Shown piece by piece: positions 26,240 through 37,091 of a DNA stretch of 64,000 bases. Below the pieces are notes generated by a model that was not told where the DNA came from, did no database searches, and saw nothing but the letters and a program-made list of their open reading frames with translations. Made by a program: the position numbers and the translations under genes. The stretch spans positions 219,492 through 283,491 of the forward strand of contig NZ_JAFBFI010000003.1 of assembly GCF_016909175.1 (NCBI RefSeq), given 5' to 3'. Position 1 is the stretch's first letter; every line of letters begins with the position of its first letter. This stretch comes from Peribacillus deserti. Its GTDB lineage: Bacteria > Bacillota > Bacilli > Bacillales > DSM-1321.

Positions 26240-27331
26240 ATGATTGTTGATACACCGAGCTTAATTATTGATGAAAAAATTATGCAAAAAAATATAGAGA
26301 AAATGGCCGGCATTTCAAGAAAATACGGTGTACAGTTACGACCTCACATAAAAACACATAAAATTCCTGAAATCGCCAAAAAGCAGATATCTGCTGGTGC
26401 AATTGGTGTAACCACGGCAAAAGTATCGGAAGCTGAAGTGATGGCCGACCACGGAATCGATGACATTTTCGTAGCATATCCAATCGTTACAGAATCGAAG
26501 ATTGAGAGTGTCCTTCGGTTAAGTGAAAAAGTAAATGTTATCGTCGGAGTTGATAGCTTAGAAGGGGCAATGAGATTATCCGAGACTGCCAGGCGCCAAT
26601 ATAAAAAGATTCAGGTCAGGTTAGAAGTCGATACTGGATTTAAAAGGACAGGGGTGCCATATGAAGATGCTGTAAGGCTTGCTTTTCAATTGCAAGGAAT
26701 GGAGCCCCTTCAATTTAATGGGATCTATACGTTTCGTGGTTTCAGCATGAATGGCAGGCCAACACTGGATATAGAAAAAGCCGGTATGGAAGAAGGCCAG
26801 CTGATGGTTAAACTTGCAGAACGAATGAGAAAAGAAGGGATTCAGGTTAGGGATATTAGTGTTGGATCAACCCCTACCGCCCCTTATGCTGCGCAAGTAA
26901 AAGGGATTACAGAAGTCAGGCCAGGTACTTATGTCTTTTATGATCGAATGCAGGCCGCTCTTGGCTCGTGCTCGCTAAAGGAATGTTCTGCATCAGTTCG
27001 TGTAACAGTAATCAGCCGGCCATACGAAGACTTGATGATCGTTGATGGGGGAAGTAAGACATTTGCAACTGATGTAGGACCGAATAGCGAACCATTAAAT
27101 CTGCAAGGGTATGGACATATTATCGAGGCTCCACATGCAATCATCGAACGACTTTCAGAGGAGCACGGAATGGTAAAAATCAATCCAAAGGATCCGTTTA
27201 AGGTCGGAGATATTATTCACGTGCTTCCCAATCATATTTGCAGTACCGTTAATCTCCACAACAGAGTTTACCTTAATGAATCTGGGAATTTAATCGAAAA
27301 AACGGTTTATGCCCGTGGCTGCCTTACCTAA
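26240..27331 (+). CDS. PLP-dependent D-amino acid lyase (D-threonine aldolase / D-serine dehydratase, DSD1 family)
   Basis: 363 residues. Fold type III: the PLP-binding Lys is in R-P-H-I-K-T-H-K (Lys38), followed by the barrel segments, and a C-terminal beta domain that carries P-N-H-I-C-S-T-V-N-L, whose His-x-Cys binds the metal in D-serine dehydratase. The family splits D-threonine/allo-threonine to glycine and acetaldehyde, or dehydrates D-serine to pyruvate. Ribosome binding site attggaggg. It sits directly before an N-acyl-D-amino-acid deacylase, so it probably consumes the D-amino acid that enzyme frees. Which D-amino acid is inference. Confidence 0.87.
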   Translation: MIVDTPSLIIDEKIMQKNIEKMAGISRKYGVQLRPHIKTHKIPEIAKKQISAGAIGVTTAKVSEAEVMADHGIDDIFVAYPIVTESKIESVLRLSEKVNVIVGVDSLEGAMRLSETARRQYKKIQVRLEVDTGFKRTGVPYEDAVRLAFQLQGMEPLQFNGIYTFRGFSMNGRPTLDIEKAGMEEGQLMVKLAERMRKEGIQVRDISVGSTPTAPYAAQVKGITEVRPGTYVFYDRMQAALGSCSLKECSASVRVTVISRPYEDLMIVDGGSKTFATDVGPNSEPLNLQGYGHIIEAPHAIIERLSEEHGMVKINPKDPFKVGDIIHVLPNHICSTVNLHNRVYLNESGNLIEKTVYARGCLT

Positions 27332-27357
27332 TCGATAAAGAGGAAGAAGATGGTGAT

Positions 27358-28965
27358 ATGCTTGACTTCATTATTAAAAACGGAAAAATTATTGATGGCT
27401 CAGGTAATCCTTGGTTTTATGGTGGTGTTGGAATCAAAGCAGGAAAAATAGTTAAAGTTGGTTATGTCGACCAGGAGGCCCATGATGTGGTTGATGCCAA
27501 AAAACAGGTGATTTCTCCAGGGTTCATTGACGGCCACTGTCATTCTGACTTAATGCTATTAAACCACCCAAACAGTGAAATTAAACTTCAGCAGGGTGTA
27601 ACAACAGAGGTCATTGGCAACTGCGGTTTAGCTCCAGCCCCCTTTTTTGGTAAAAACGCTTCATTACTGCAAAAGTATGTTCAGCCGATTTTGGGTCCAT
27701 TGCATAATGAATGGTCTTGGAATTCAATGGAGGAGTATATTAACACACTCACTCAGGCTAGGCCTTCAGAGAACATTTCTACATATGTGGCACACGGGAC
27801 ATTAAGGATTTTGGTCATGGGATTTGAAAAAAGGGGGGCTAATGCTGACGAGATCCAACGTATGAAGGATTTGCTGGAAGAAGGACTAAGGGCTGGTGCC
27901 ATTGGGCTGTCAATCGGTTTACTCTACGCACCAGGAAGCTATGCATCAAAAGAAGAAATTGCAGAACTGTGCTCTGTTCTTCCGAAGTACAATGGTCTAT
28001 TTTCGACACATATCAGAGGAGAGGGCAATAGTTTAATAGCCTCTATAAAAGAAGTTTTATGGATTGCTAAAATAACAGGCGTCCCCTTGCATATTAGTCA
28101 TCTAAAAGCAGCCGGGAAACGAAACTGGGGCCTTGTGCATCAGGCGATGGAACTGATTGCGGATGCCAGGGAAAAAGGGATGGATGTGACTTGTGATGTC
28201 TATCCTTATTCCGCAAGTTCCACGATGTTGACAACGGTGCTGCCTCCTTGGGTGATCGAAGGCGGAATTCAGCGAACTATAGAACGTTTTAAGGATAGGG
28301 AGCTCCGAAGGAACATAAGGGAAGAGTTAGAAATGGAACAAGAAGAATGGGACAATCTAGTCTGTTCGACCGGCTGGGAAAATGTCTTTATTTCCTCAGT
28401 CCAAACCGATCATAATCGTGATTTGGAAGGGAAAAACTTTGCAGAAATTAGTGTAATGAAAAGTAAACACCCTGTTGATTGCGTCATGGATTTATTAGTT
28501 GAGGAGGACGGAAATGTTTCAATTGTATATTTCCTGATGTCTGATGATGACGTCAGGCATGTCGTCCAATGGGAAAATTCCCTGATTGCGTCAGATAGTC
28601 TTCATTGTGAAACAGGGAAACCGCATCCAAGGCTTTACGGTACATTTCCTAGGGTCTTCGCGAAATATGTAAGGGAAGACCGGGTTCTGTCACTCGAACA
28701 AGCAGTCCGTAAAATAACCTCTTTTCCTGTACAACGATTCAAACTTGGCAAAAGAGGTTTAATTGTTCCTGGTTATGAAGCCGACTTGGTTGTTTTTAAT
28801 CCGGATTCCATTAAGGATGAGGCTTCCTATCAAAACCCTAAACAATATCCGAATGGAATTAGTCATGTATGGGTGAATGGAAGATTAACAATGAAAGATA
28901 AGGTTCATACAAATGAAAGACAAGGAGTATTTATTTCTTCATGTCAACCTTGCAGACATTTTTAG
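27358..28965 (+). CDS. N-acyl-D-amino-acid deacylase (D-aminoacylase)
   Basis: 535 residues, the family length. Amidohydrolase superfamily: N-terminal beta part I-I-K-N-G-K-I-I-D-G-S-G, metal motif G-H-C-H-S-D (His60, His62), the metal-binding Cys in V-I-G-N-C-G-L, H-I-S-H-L-K, and D-V-Y-P-Y-S-A-S-S-T, all as in D-aminoacylase. The catalytic Asp is expected in I-A-S-D-S. It hydrolyses N-acyl-D-amino acids to a carboxylate and a D-amino acid. It follows the D-amino acid lyase after 26 bp and precedes RidA, forming a metabolic trio. Confidence 0.88.
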   Translation: MLDFIIKNGKIIDGSGNPWFYGGVGIKAGKIVKVGYVDQEAHDVVDAKKQVISPGFIDGHCHSDLMLLNHPNSEIKLQQGVTTEVIGNCGLAPAPFFGKNASLLQKYVQPILGPLHNEWSWNSMEEYINTLTQARPSENISTYVAHGTLRILVMGFEKRGANADEIQRMKDLLEEGLRAGAIGLSIGLLYAPGSYASKEEIAELCSVLPKYNGLFSTHIRGEGNSLIASIKEVLWIAKITGVPLHISHLKAAGKRNWGLVHQAMELIADAREKGMDVTCDVYPYSASSTMLTTVLPPWVIEGGIQRTIERFKDRELRRNIREELEMEQEEWDNLVCSTGWENVFISSVQTDHNRDLEGKNFAEISVMKSKHPVDCVMDLLVEEDGNVSIVYFLMSDDDVRHVVQWENSLIASDSLHCETGKPHPRLYGTFPRVFAKYVREDRVLSLEQAVRKITSFPVQRFKLGKRGLIVPGYEADLVVFNPDSIKDEASYQNPKQYPNGISHVWVNGRLTMKDKVHTNERQGVFISSCQPCRHF

Positions 28966-28997
28966 TATTCCAAAATTTTTATAAAGGATGGATGGCC

Positions 28998-29462
28998 ATG
29001 TCAAAAATAGAAGATAGATTACAAGAGTTAGGAATTGATTTACCAGAGCCCGGTGAACCAAAATTTTCGTATATCCCTTGTAACCAAACAGGGAATCTAT
29101 TGTATTTATCAGGTCAGGATTGCAGGATAAATGGTGAATTAATGTACAAAGGGAAACTTGGAAAAGAATTAACCATCGAGCAAGGACAGGAGGCAGCCCG
29201 CCAAACAATTATTAACTGTTTGGCAGTTTTACAATCCTATCTGGGGGATTTGGACAGGGTTGTAAAGGTTGTGAAGTTATTAGGTTTTGTTAATAGTGCA
29301 ACAGGGTTTGCAGATCAGCCATATGTTATGAACGGTGCTTCCAATCTGTTGGTTGATGTATTCGGAGAAAGTGGAAAACATGCCCGGTCAGCAATCGGTA
29401 CCAGTGAACTTCCTTTTGATACACCAGTTGAGATTGAGCTAATTGTTGAAATTCAAAGCTAA
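28998..29462 (+). CDS. RidA/YjgF-family protein
   Basis: 154 residues from ATG 28998 (aaaggatgg upstream; ATG 28992 possible). Longer subgroup of the YjgF family: L-Y-L-S-G-Q, A-A-R-Q-T-I-I-N-C-L-A-V-L, and the C-terminal A-R-S-A-I-G-T-S-E-L-P-F-D-T-P-V-E-I-E, where the Arg is the usual substrate-contacting residue. RidA proteins hydrolyse reactive enamines/imines released by PLP enzymes. Its place behind the PLP lyase and D-aminoacylase fits this: D-serine/threonine dehydration would produce 2-aminoacrylate-type enamines. Confidence 0.87.
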   Translation: MSKIEDRLQELGIDLPEPGEPKFSYIPCNQTGNLLYLSGQDCRINGELMYKGKLGKELTIEQGQEAARQTIINCLAVLQSYLGDLDRVVKVVKLLGFVNSATGFADQPYVMNGASNLLVDVFGESGKHARSAIGTSELPFDTPVEIELIVEIQS

Positions 29463-29487
29463 TAAGCTTCAAGGGGGTTAAGGGGAT

Positions 29488-30462
29488 ATGCGCTATCTCA
29501 TGGGTGTTGATGGAGGGGGAAGTAAAACATATACCGTTATAACGGACGAAAACGGAAATAAATTAGGTGAAGGCATATCCGGGAGAGGAAATCATCAAGC
29601 TCTTGGTATCGAACCGGCTTTTAATAACATCAAAGAGTCCATTGATAAAGCCTTGTCCAGTGCAGGGCTTTATTATAAAGATATTTCATTTACGCAATTT
29701 GGTCTCGCTGGAGCTGATAGAAAAAAAGATTTTTCCATATTGCGGCCAGCCTTGAATACTTTACCGTTAGAGTCATTTGATTTGGTATGTGACACATTCG
29801 AAGGATTGAGAATAGGCAGCGAGAATAACGTCGGGGTTGTTCTTGTCTGTGGCAGCGGAACGAATGCAGCCGGAAGAAATAAGGAGGGCAAGGTTGTACA
29901 AACAGGAGGATTTGGCTTTTTTTACGGGGATGCTGCCGGCGGGAAACATATGGCTAGAGAGACATTTCGTTCAGCGGTAAGATCATGGGAATTACGGGAA
30001 ATGCCCTCCCTATTAACAGACACGGTTCCAAAATTTTTTGGGTTCCAGAGCATGGAACAGCTTGTGAATGATTTCTTAGACCGCGACATATTTGACGTGC
30101 CTGGAGAATTGACCATTACTTTACATGAAGCAGCAGCTGAAGGTGACCCCCTTGCAATTCAAATCCTGAGTGAGACGGGCGCAGAATTAGGGGCTGCCGC
30201 CAACTCTGTGATTAAAAGATTGGGTGGTTTTGAAGGCGATACAATTCCAGTGATTCTAGTTGGCTCTGTTTTACAAAAGGCCAAAAATGAACACTTGCTT
30301 CAAGCAATGCAAACGGCCATTGAAAGAGAAAGACATAGTGTTTCACTCATAATACCAGATATGGAGCCCGTGTATGGGTCTATCCTTCTAGCTATGGATC
30401 ATTTAGGAATAGAAACAAGTGATGATATCTATCAAAAATTCAGGAGCTACAAGAGAGAATAG
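29488..30462 (+). CDS. BadF/BadG/BcrA-type ATPase, N-acetylglucosamine kinase-like
   Basis: 324 residues. Actin-like ATPase fold: phosphate-1 loop G-V-D-G-G-G-S-K-T-Y at the start, phosphate-2 V-C-G-S-G-T-N-A-A-G, and G-D-A-A-G-G. These are the marks of the BadF/NagK group, whose bacterial members phosphorylate GlcNAc, MurNAc or related amino sugars. With a ROK kinase also in this island, one of the two probably phosphorylates the imported amino sugar. Ribosome binding site aagggggttaagggg, 25 bp after ridA, so the same operon. Confidence 0.82.
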   Translation: MRYLMGVDGGGSKTYTVITDENGNKLGEGISGRGNHQALGIEPAFNNIKESIDKALSSAGLYYKDISFTQFGLAGADRKKDFSILRPALNTLPLESFDLVCDTFEGLRIGSENNVGVVLVCGSGTNAAGRNKEGKVVQTGGFGFFYGDAAGGKHMARETFRSAVRSWELREMPSLLTDTVPKFFGFQSMEQLVNDFLDRDIFDVPGELTITLHEAAAEGDPLAIQILSETGAELGAAANSVIKRLGGFEGDTIPVILVGSVLQKAKNEHLLQAMQTAIERERHSVSLIIPDMEPVYGSILLAMDHLGIETSDDIYQKFRSYKRE

Positions 30463-30464
30463 AA

Positions 30465-30753
30465 ATGGTATCAGTAGAAGTCAATTATGTGATTGATTCT
30501 GATGGAACTCACCCATTACAGCTTAACAGAATTGCCCTCTCATATCCGTGGTTTATTACAGGTGGTCAAAGCATATGAAGTACTTACTGTTAGGGAGCAG
30601 TACACAGTGATTATCATGTTGGATTCCAGACGTTAACAATCCATCCACTCGTGGGTCCTGCAGAACAGCTAAAAAGATGTTCGTGGATATATTAATAGAA
30701 AACAAGGGATTTCTCCCGCAATTCAACAAGAAAATACATGTGGAAAGTTAGTA
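30465..30753 (+). pseudogene. Broken small gene between the kinase and polysaccharide deacetylase
   Basis: Coding-like text is spread over several frames: M-V-S-V-E-V-N-Y-V-I-D-S-D-G-T-H from ATG 30465 (stop near 30577); L-T-E-L-P-S-H-I-R-G-L-L-Q-V-V-K-A-Y-E-V in a second frame; and R-T-A-K-K-M-F-V-D-I-L-I-E-N-K-G-F-L-P-Q up to about 30753. This suggests a frameshifted gene in the operon. I cannot name the family. Confidence 0.35.
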
Positions 30754-30785
30754 GTTATAACTTATATTAAAATGGAGGAATTTTG

Positions 30786-31850
30786 ATGGTTTATCAATCA
30801 ATTTCAAAAGGCAATACAAACCAACAATTCTGCGCTTTTACATTTGATGATGGCCCCAAAAAACAATCATTGGAAGCATGGCTGGAAGTACTTGAACAAT
30901 TTTCTGCCCCAGGAACATTTTTTTTCACTGGTGAATGGATCGACCAGCATCCGGATAAAGCAAGAATGTTAATCGCACGTGGCCATGAACTTGCTTCACA
31001 TTCATACAATCACCGGCGTATGTCACAAATATCCAAAGAAGTTTTTTTTGAGGAATTGAAGGAAACTGAATTGGCCTATCAGGAAGCAACGGGAAGGCCA
31101 TGCCCAAATTTTTTTAGGTTTCCATATCTGAATTATAATGAAGAAAATCTCAGCTGGCTTTCAGAATGGAGATATCACAGTATAACAGGGGACGATACAA
31201 AGGATTGGTCGGGTCCTCCTGCCCAAAAAATAATAGAAAATGGCACAAACTTTCTGGATTGCGGTTCCATCTTGGTTCTACACAGTAATGACATTGCAAA
31301 GGAAACTCCAAAAGCAGTGAAAGAACTTATACAAAACGCAGTTAAAAAGGATTTAAATCCGGTAAAAGTTTCAGAATTATTAGAGGGAATGGGCATTTCA
31401 ACAGAGTATAGATCGTGGAAAGTTTCTATTGATGTTCCTCAATTAGACCCGATCCCGCCGCTTGAATGGACAAAAATACAAAGTCCCGAAGATATCCAAA
31501 AACTGGCTGCCGAGACATTAGGATGGGGGCTGGACAAAATCCCTTCAGGTTACGGTGCCGAAAGCCAATGGATACAGCAGCTATCACAGCCAATAAAAGC
31601 TCAAAATACACTTGAAAATAGAGAATTGTTTGCGGGACTAATGAAGGCAGACGAGTTTTGGGGATATGCCCGTTTTGGCATAAACGAAGAGGAATTGGTG
31701 CTGTTGGATTTTGGATTCAGGGAAGCGCAAGCTGATACATTGGTATATTTGCTTCGCTGGGCATCAAAAATAGCAAAAGAATTAGGGTCTTCCCGTATAA
31801 TTGCCAGACAAGATATGCGGAGGATCCATAAAATGTGCCAGCATAATTGA
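30786..31850 (+). CDS. Polysaccharide deacetylase (NodB domain) with an extra C-terminal domain
   Basis: 354 residues from ATG 30786 (ribosome binding site aatggagga). The NodB domain (about 15-200) has motif 1 T-F-D-D-G-P, motif 2 S-H-S-Y-N-H, motif 3 R-F-P-Y and a late L-V-L-H-S-N-D with the catalytic His, so a metal-dependent CE4 deacetylase. No signal peptide, hence cytoplasmic. Residues about 215-354 form a second domain of unknown identity ending in R-E-A-Q-A-D-T-L-V-Y-L-L-R-W-A; it faintly resembles a GNAT fold. CE4 enzymes remove N- or O-acetyl groups from glycans; here a cytoplasmic N-acetyl sugar is likely. The C-terminal domain is unusual. Confidence 0.8.
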   Translation: MVYQSISKGNTNQQFCAFTFDDGPKKQSLEAWLEVLEQFSAPGTFFFTGEWIDQHPDKARMLIARGHELASHSYNHRRMSQISKEVFFEELKETELAYQEATGRPCPNFFRFPYLNYNEENLSWLSEWRYHSITGDDTKDWSGPPAQKIIENGTNFLDCGSILVLHSNDIAKETPKAVKELIQNAVKKDLNPVKVSELLEGMGISTEYRSWKVSIDVPQLDPIPPLEWTKIQSPEDIQKLAAETLGWGLDKIPSGYGAESQWIQQLSQPIKAQNTLENRELFAGLMKADEFWGYARFGINEEELVLLDFGFREAQADTLVYLLRWASKIAKELGSSRIIARQDMRRIHKMCQHN

Positions 31851-32250
31851 ATTTGATGAAATCTTACTCTCCCATGATGTACCAGCATTTATATAATAAT
31901 GTCTGCCGGTTTACTGATGTCCGATGATATCTGAATTTTTTGATAGTTCTGAAGTAGAAAAATCCTGTGTCATAGTCACTAAGGAAGCTAATTTGGATTT
32001 GTCGGAGGAAGCCGCCCTCAGTGGCCTCTTCCTCCAGCGGTTTTTCAGGATGTTGACCCGGGTATTTTTACTATTTTTTAAAAAGGTTATCTTACCTGAG
32101 CGGGGAGGTTCTTGAAGTATTCATTATTCTCGCCGAAGAGCACACCAGCCTGGCATCAGAATATTGAGCAGAGAAAAAGCAGGGGATTTCTCTGCTAAAC
32201 TCTTTCATACGAGATAAAAATGCCGGTAAGACAAAGGAGGAGAGAAGGTT
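31851..32250. other. Intergenic stretch with a long hairpin
   Basis: ggaggaag / cttcctcc (32004-32011 / 32028-32035) with further cc/gg pairs, then agcggttttt, may end the upstream operon. An open frame of 63 codons across it (31924-32115) spans the hairpin and lacks a ribosome binding site, so it is not called. Confidence 0.45.
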
Positions 32251-33186
32251 ATGGAAAATTTCATGGTATTTGATGTGGGTGGTACGAACGTTAAATATGC
32301 GGTTATCAATGAAGATGGCGAGTTTTTGGTTAAAGGAGAATTTCCATCATCCCGGTATGATTTTGATAAATTCAGGGATGACATCACCTCTATCACTATT
32401 GAAAATAAACAAAAATACGATGTTGCCGGACTAGCATTTAGCTGTCCAGGCGGAGTTGACAGTGAGACAGGGATTATAGGTGGATACAGCGCTCTGCCAT
32501 GTATACACGGACCCAATTTTAAAGAAGTGTTTGGGGTTGCTACGGGTCTTCCAGTTGAAATCGAAAATGACGCGAACAGTGCGGCCTTAGGGGAAGTGTG
32601 GAAGGGTGCTGCTAAGGATAATCAAAATGTCCTTTTTGTCATTATCGGCACAGGAATTGGCGGTGCCGTGATAAAAGACAGAAAAATCCATAAAGGCGCG
32701 AATTTACATGGTGGAGAAGTAGGTTACATGGTAATGGACATACAAAAAGAAAATGGCGGGCAGCATACCGTCCGTACATGGAGCCATTTAGCGGCAACAG
32801 GTGCGTTAGTAAAAGAGGTAGCAAAAGTTAAAGGGATGGATCCATCAGAAATAAACGGAAAAATGATTTTCGAAGCTGCCCAATCTGGTGATCAAGATTG
32901 TGTCGAGGCAATTAATAATTTCTACCTTTATTTAGCTCAGGGAATCTTCAATATTCAGTATGTCTACGATCCCGAGAAAATCATTATTGGGGGTGCTATT
33001 AGCAGCCGGAGTGATTTGATCGAGCAAATTAATAAAAAACTTGATCTTATATTCGTTTCCGTTCCTTTTGCAAGGGTGCGTCCAGTAATTGAAACATGTC
33101 ATTTTAAAAATGATGCCAATTTGCTCGGGGCATTATTTCACTATTTACAGCAACAAAACAAAAAAGCCTCTATTCATATTTCATAA
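32251..33186 (+). CDS. ROK-family sugar kinase
   Basis: 311 residues. Phosphate-binding D-V-G-G-T-N-V-K-Y at the start, E-N-D-A-N-S-A-A-L-G-E with the catalytic Asp, and I-G-T-G-I-G-G-A-V. The C-x-C-G-x-x-G-C zinc motif of classical ROK glucokinases and NagC repressors is absent and there is no HTH, so a kinase of the zinc-less subgroup that includes beta-glucoside kinase BglK. That fits the GH1 gene nearby. Ribosome binding site aaaggaggagag. Confidence 0.85.
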   Translation: MENFMVFDVGGTNVKYAVINEDGEFLVKGEFPSSRYDFDKFRDDITSITIENKQKYDVAGLAFSCPGGVDSETGIIGGYSALPCIHGPNFKEVFGVATGLPVEIENDANSAALGEVWKGAAKDNQNVLFVIIGTGIGGAVIKDRKIHKGANLHGGEVGYMVMDIQKENGGQHTVRTWSHLAATGALVKEVAKVKGMDPSEINGKMIFEAAQSGDQDCVEAINNFYLYLAQGIFNIQYVYDPEKIIIGGAISSRSDLIEQINKKLDLIFVSVPFARVRPVIETCHFKNDANLLGALFHYLQQQNKKASIHIS

Positions 33187-33328
33187 GATTCATATAAATT
33201 TGTTTTTAAATATTAATTAAATTTTCTTTCATGCTTTTCCTCCTTAACATTCTTGTAGGTATCATCTAGGAGTTAATTATGATAATTTTTAGATAATATA
33301 GACTATTAGAAATATGGTGAGGTAATCT

Positions 33329-33958
33329 ATGTTTATTGACAGCAGGTTTTATTCTATCCTTGTTTTTGTCTCAAATATGTTTCTTCTTAATTTATTATGG
33401 CTAATCCTTTGTTTGCCCGTCATTACGATTTTCCCTGCAACCGCTGCCATGTTTGGGGTAGTGAGACAATGGATTATTCATAAAGATACCAGCGTCTTCC
33501 CGGCATTTCTTCGCTGTTTAAAAGAAAATTTCAAACAAAGTTTTATTATACAAGTGGTTTGGATACTATTGGCCGGTTTCTTGTTTTTTGACTATTCTAT
33601 TTCCCTAAGATTGGGCTTTCTTAAAGCAATCATTTCACCGATATTAATAGTTTTGGGTTCCCTCCTTATGTTGGGATCAAGCTTTCTTTTTCCGCATATA
33701 GTTCATTTTAAAACAAAAACACGGAATATATTTGTGAACTCGTTCTTGCTTTCAATCAGTTATATTCCTTATTCACTGTTACTATGTTTATTATTCGTTT
33801 TAATTGCGCTCGTACTATATATCTTCCCTGTTTCCGTGCTATTTATCGGCAGTATTGGGGCTTATATTGCTTATTGGTTAGCCCATATCGTTTTTACTAA
33901 AGTAAGTCAACGCCAGGCCCCACACCCACAAGTTAAACATACCGAAGTGATGGAATGA
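33329..33958 (+). CDS. YesL family (DUF624) membrane protein
   Basis: 209 residues with about five membrane helices. The N-terminal pattern N-L-L-W-L-I-L-C-L-P-V-I-T-I-F-P-A-T-A-A-M-F and W-I-I-H-K-D are hallmarks of DUF624/YesL, which nearly always sits beside YesMN and CUT1 importer genes in glycan-utilisation clusters. Its role is not established; perhaps an accessory of the importer or sensor. Ribosome binding site ggtgaggt. Confidence 0.85.
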   Translation: MFIDSRFYSILVFVSNMFLLNLLWLILCLPVITIFPATAAMFGVVRQWIIHKDTSVFPAFLRCLKENFKQSFIIQVVWILLAGFLFFDYSISLRLGFLKAIISPILIVLGSLLMLGSSFLFPHIVHFKTKTRNIFVNSFLLSISYIPYSLLLCLLFVLIALVLYIFPVSVLFIGSIGAYIAYWLAHIVFTKVSQRQAPHPQVKHTEVME

Positions 33959-33965
33959 CTCCTGA

Positions 33966-35468
<1,503 letters not shown>

Positions 35469-35497
35469 ATAGCTGCAAGGGCTAGGCTATTAGGAAA

Positions 35498-35527
35498 AAG
35501 AGGTTGGTAATTTTTTTACTAACCTCC
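35498..35527 (+). terminator. Terminator-like hairpin between the GH1 genes
   Basis: gaggttggta / tactaacctc around a T-rich loop; no T-run after the stem. Confidence 0.35.
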
Positions 35528-35551
35528 ATTTTAAATGAAGGGAGTTACCAT

Positions 35552-36931
35552 ATGGATTTCAAATACCATAAGCATACCTAAAAACTTTATATTGGGAGCA
35601 GCTGCTTCCGCATGGCAAACAGAAGGGTGGGAAGGGAAAAAGTCCACACAGGATTCGTACCTTGACCTGTGGTACAAAAAAACAGGCATGTTTGGCATAA
35701 TGGATATGGACCAGCAGTTGCCACCAATTTTTATCATCGTTATAAAGAAGATATTGCCCTTATGAGAGAAATAGGACTCACCCATTTTCGCACCTCAATC
35801 AATTGGTCTCGTTTTCTTTTAGACTATGAGAATGTAACCGTTGATGAGGAATATGCAGATTATATAGAACAGGTCATCAATGAATTGATAAGCAACGGAA
35901 TAGAACCTATGATTTGCCTGGAACATTAGGAGCTCCCAGCCATTTTATTAGAAACATACGGAGGCTGGGGTTCAAAACATGTCGTAGACTTATTCGTAAA
36001 ATATGCCGAAAAAGTATTTGAACGGTATGGTGATCGGGTAAAGAATTGGTTTACCTTTAATGAGCCAATCGTAGTTCAAACGCGGGTATATTTAGATGCT
36101 ATTCGATATCCTTTTGAACAAAACACAAAAAAATGGATGCAGTGGAATTTTAATAAAGCACTTGCAACTGCAATGGTTGTACAGCTGTTTAAACAAAAAG
36201 CCTACAAAGAGAAATATGGTTCTAAAATAGGAGTAATTTTAAATCCTGAAGTTACTTATGCTCGCTCTTCAGCTGAACATGACATGGAAGCAGCCAGGAT
36301 ATTTGATTTATTTTTTAATCGGATTTTCCTGGACCCATCCATTAAGGGCGAATATCCGGCGGAGCTTTTTGATAAGAGAAAATACCGTAGATTATGTTGG
36401 ATTGAATTTGTACTTCCCATATCGTGTAAAGGCTAGGACCACTGCCTTGAATGAAAGTGCTCCTTTTCATCCGGCCTTTTACTATGAAATGTTTGAACTT
36501 CCTGGCAGAGAAATGAATCCATTTCGAGGTTGGGAAATCTACCCTCAAATTATGTTTGATATGGCAATGAGGATGAAGGAGGAATATGGAAATATTGAAT
36601 GGTTTATTGCAGAAAATGGCATGGGGGTTGAAAATGAATTCAGATTCAAGAATGAGGAAGGAATAATTCAGGACGATTACCGGATTGAGTTTATTAGTGA
36701 GCACTTAAATTCTTTATTAAAAGCAGTGGAAGAAGGTTCTAATTGCAATGGCTATATGCTGTGGGCTTTTACAGATAATGTTTCACCGATGAATGCCTTT
36801 AAAAATATGGACTTGTGGAAATCAATCTGGAACAGAATCGAAACCGAAAAATGAAGAAATCCGCCTATTGGTATAACAAAATTATTGAGACCAGGGTTTT
36901 ACAAGTAAAAAATAATGAAGTGTTTAAATAA
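35552..36931 (+). pseudogene. Second GH1 glycosidase, decayed
   Basis: GH1 landmarks appear in order but in changing frames: N-F-I-L-G-A-A-A-S-A-W-Q-T-E-G (about 35579), [11 protein letters not shown] (about 35730), R-T-S-I-N-W-S-R-F, L-E-H then an in-frame TAG at about 35926 where the family has a Tyr (H-Y-E-L-P), T-F-N-E-P with the acid/base Glu (about 36055), a frameshift near 36380, A-E-N-G-M-G with the nucleophile (about 36615), and a last frameshift near 36840 before the K-K-S-A-Y-W-Y-N-K tail. At least four lesions, so not functional. It differs clearly from the intact GH1, so it is an old paralogue, not a fresh duplicate. Confidence 0.85.
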
Positions 36932-37091
36932 GGATGAATATGACTATCCTTTGGCAACATTCCGGATTTTGAATAGACTGCAAGCAAGATAGGCCTGATG
37001 AATTTAATGAAAATGTTGACCCTAAAGACAATTATTTATAGGGACGAGGAAGATAAACTCTGGTATTCTAAGCTAGCTTATACATCAAGGT
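36932..37091. other. Intergenic stretch downstream of the selenocysteine tRNA
   Basis: No coding frame. Contains the short palindrome aagctagctt near 37070, which could help end the minus-strand tRNA transcript, but no clear terminator with a T-run. Confidence 0.3.

Noticed and set aside
31924..32115. 63-residue frame after the polysaccharide deacetylase
   Set aside because: Most of it is made by the hairpin ggaggaag...cttcctcc, so it is likely a terminator region.
35926..35928. In-frame stop in the GH1 pseudogene considered as a recoded selenocysteine codon because tRNA-Sec is nearby
   Set aside because: The codon is TAG not TGA, and several frameshifts also break the gene.
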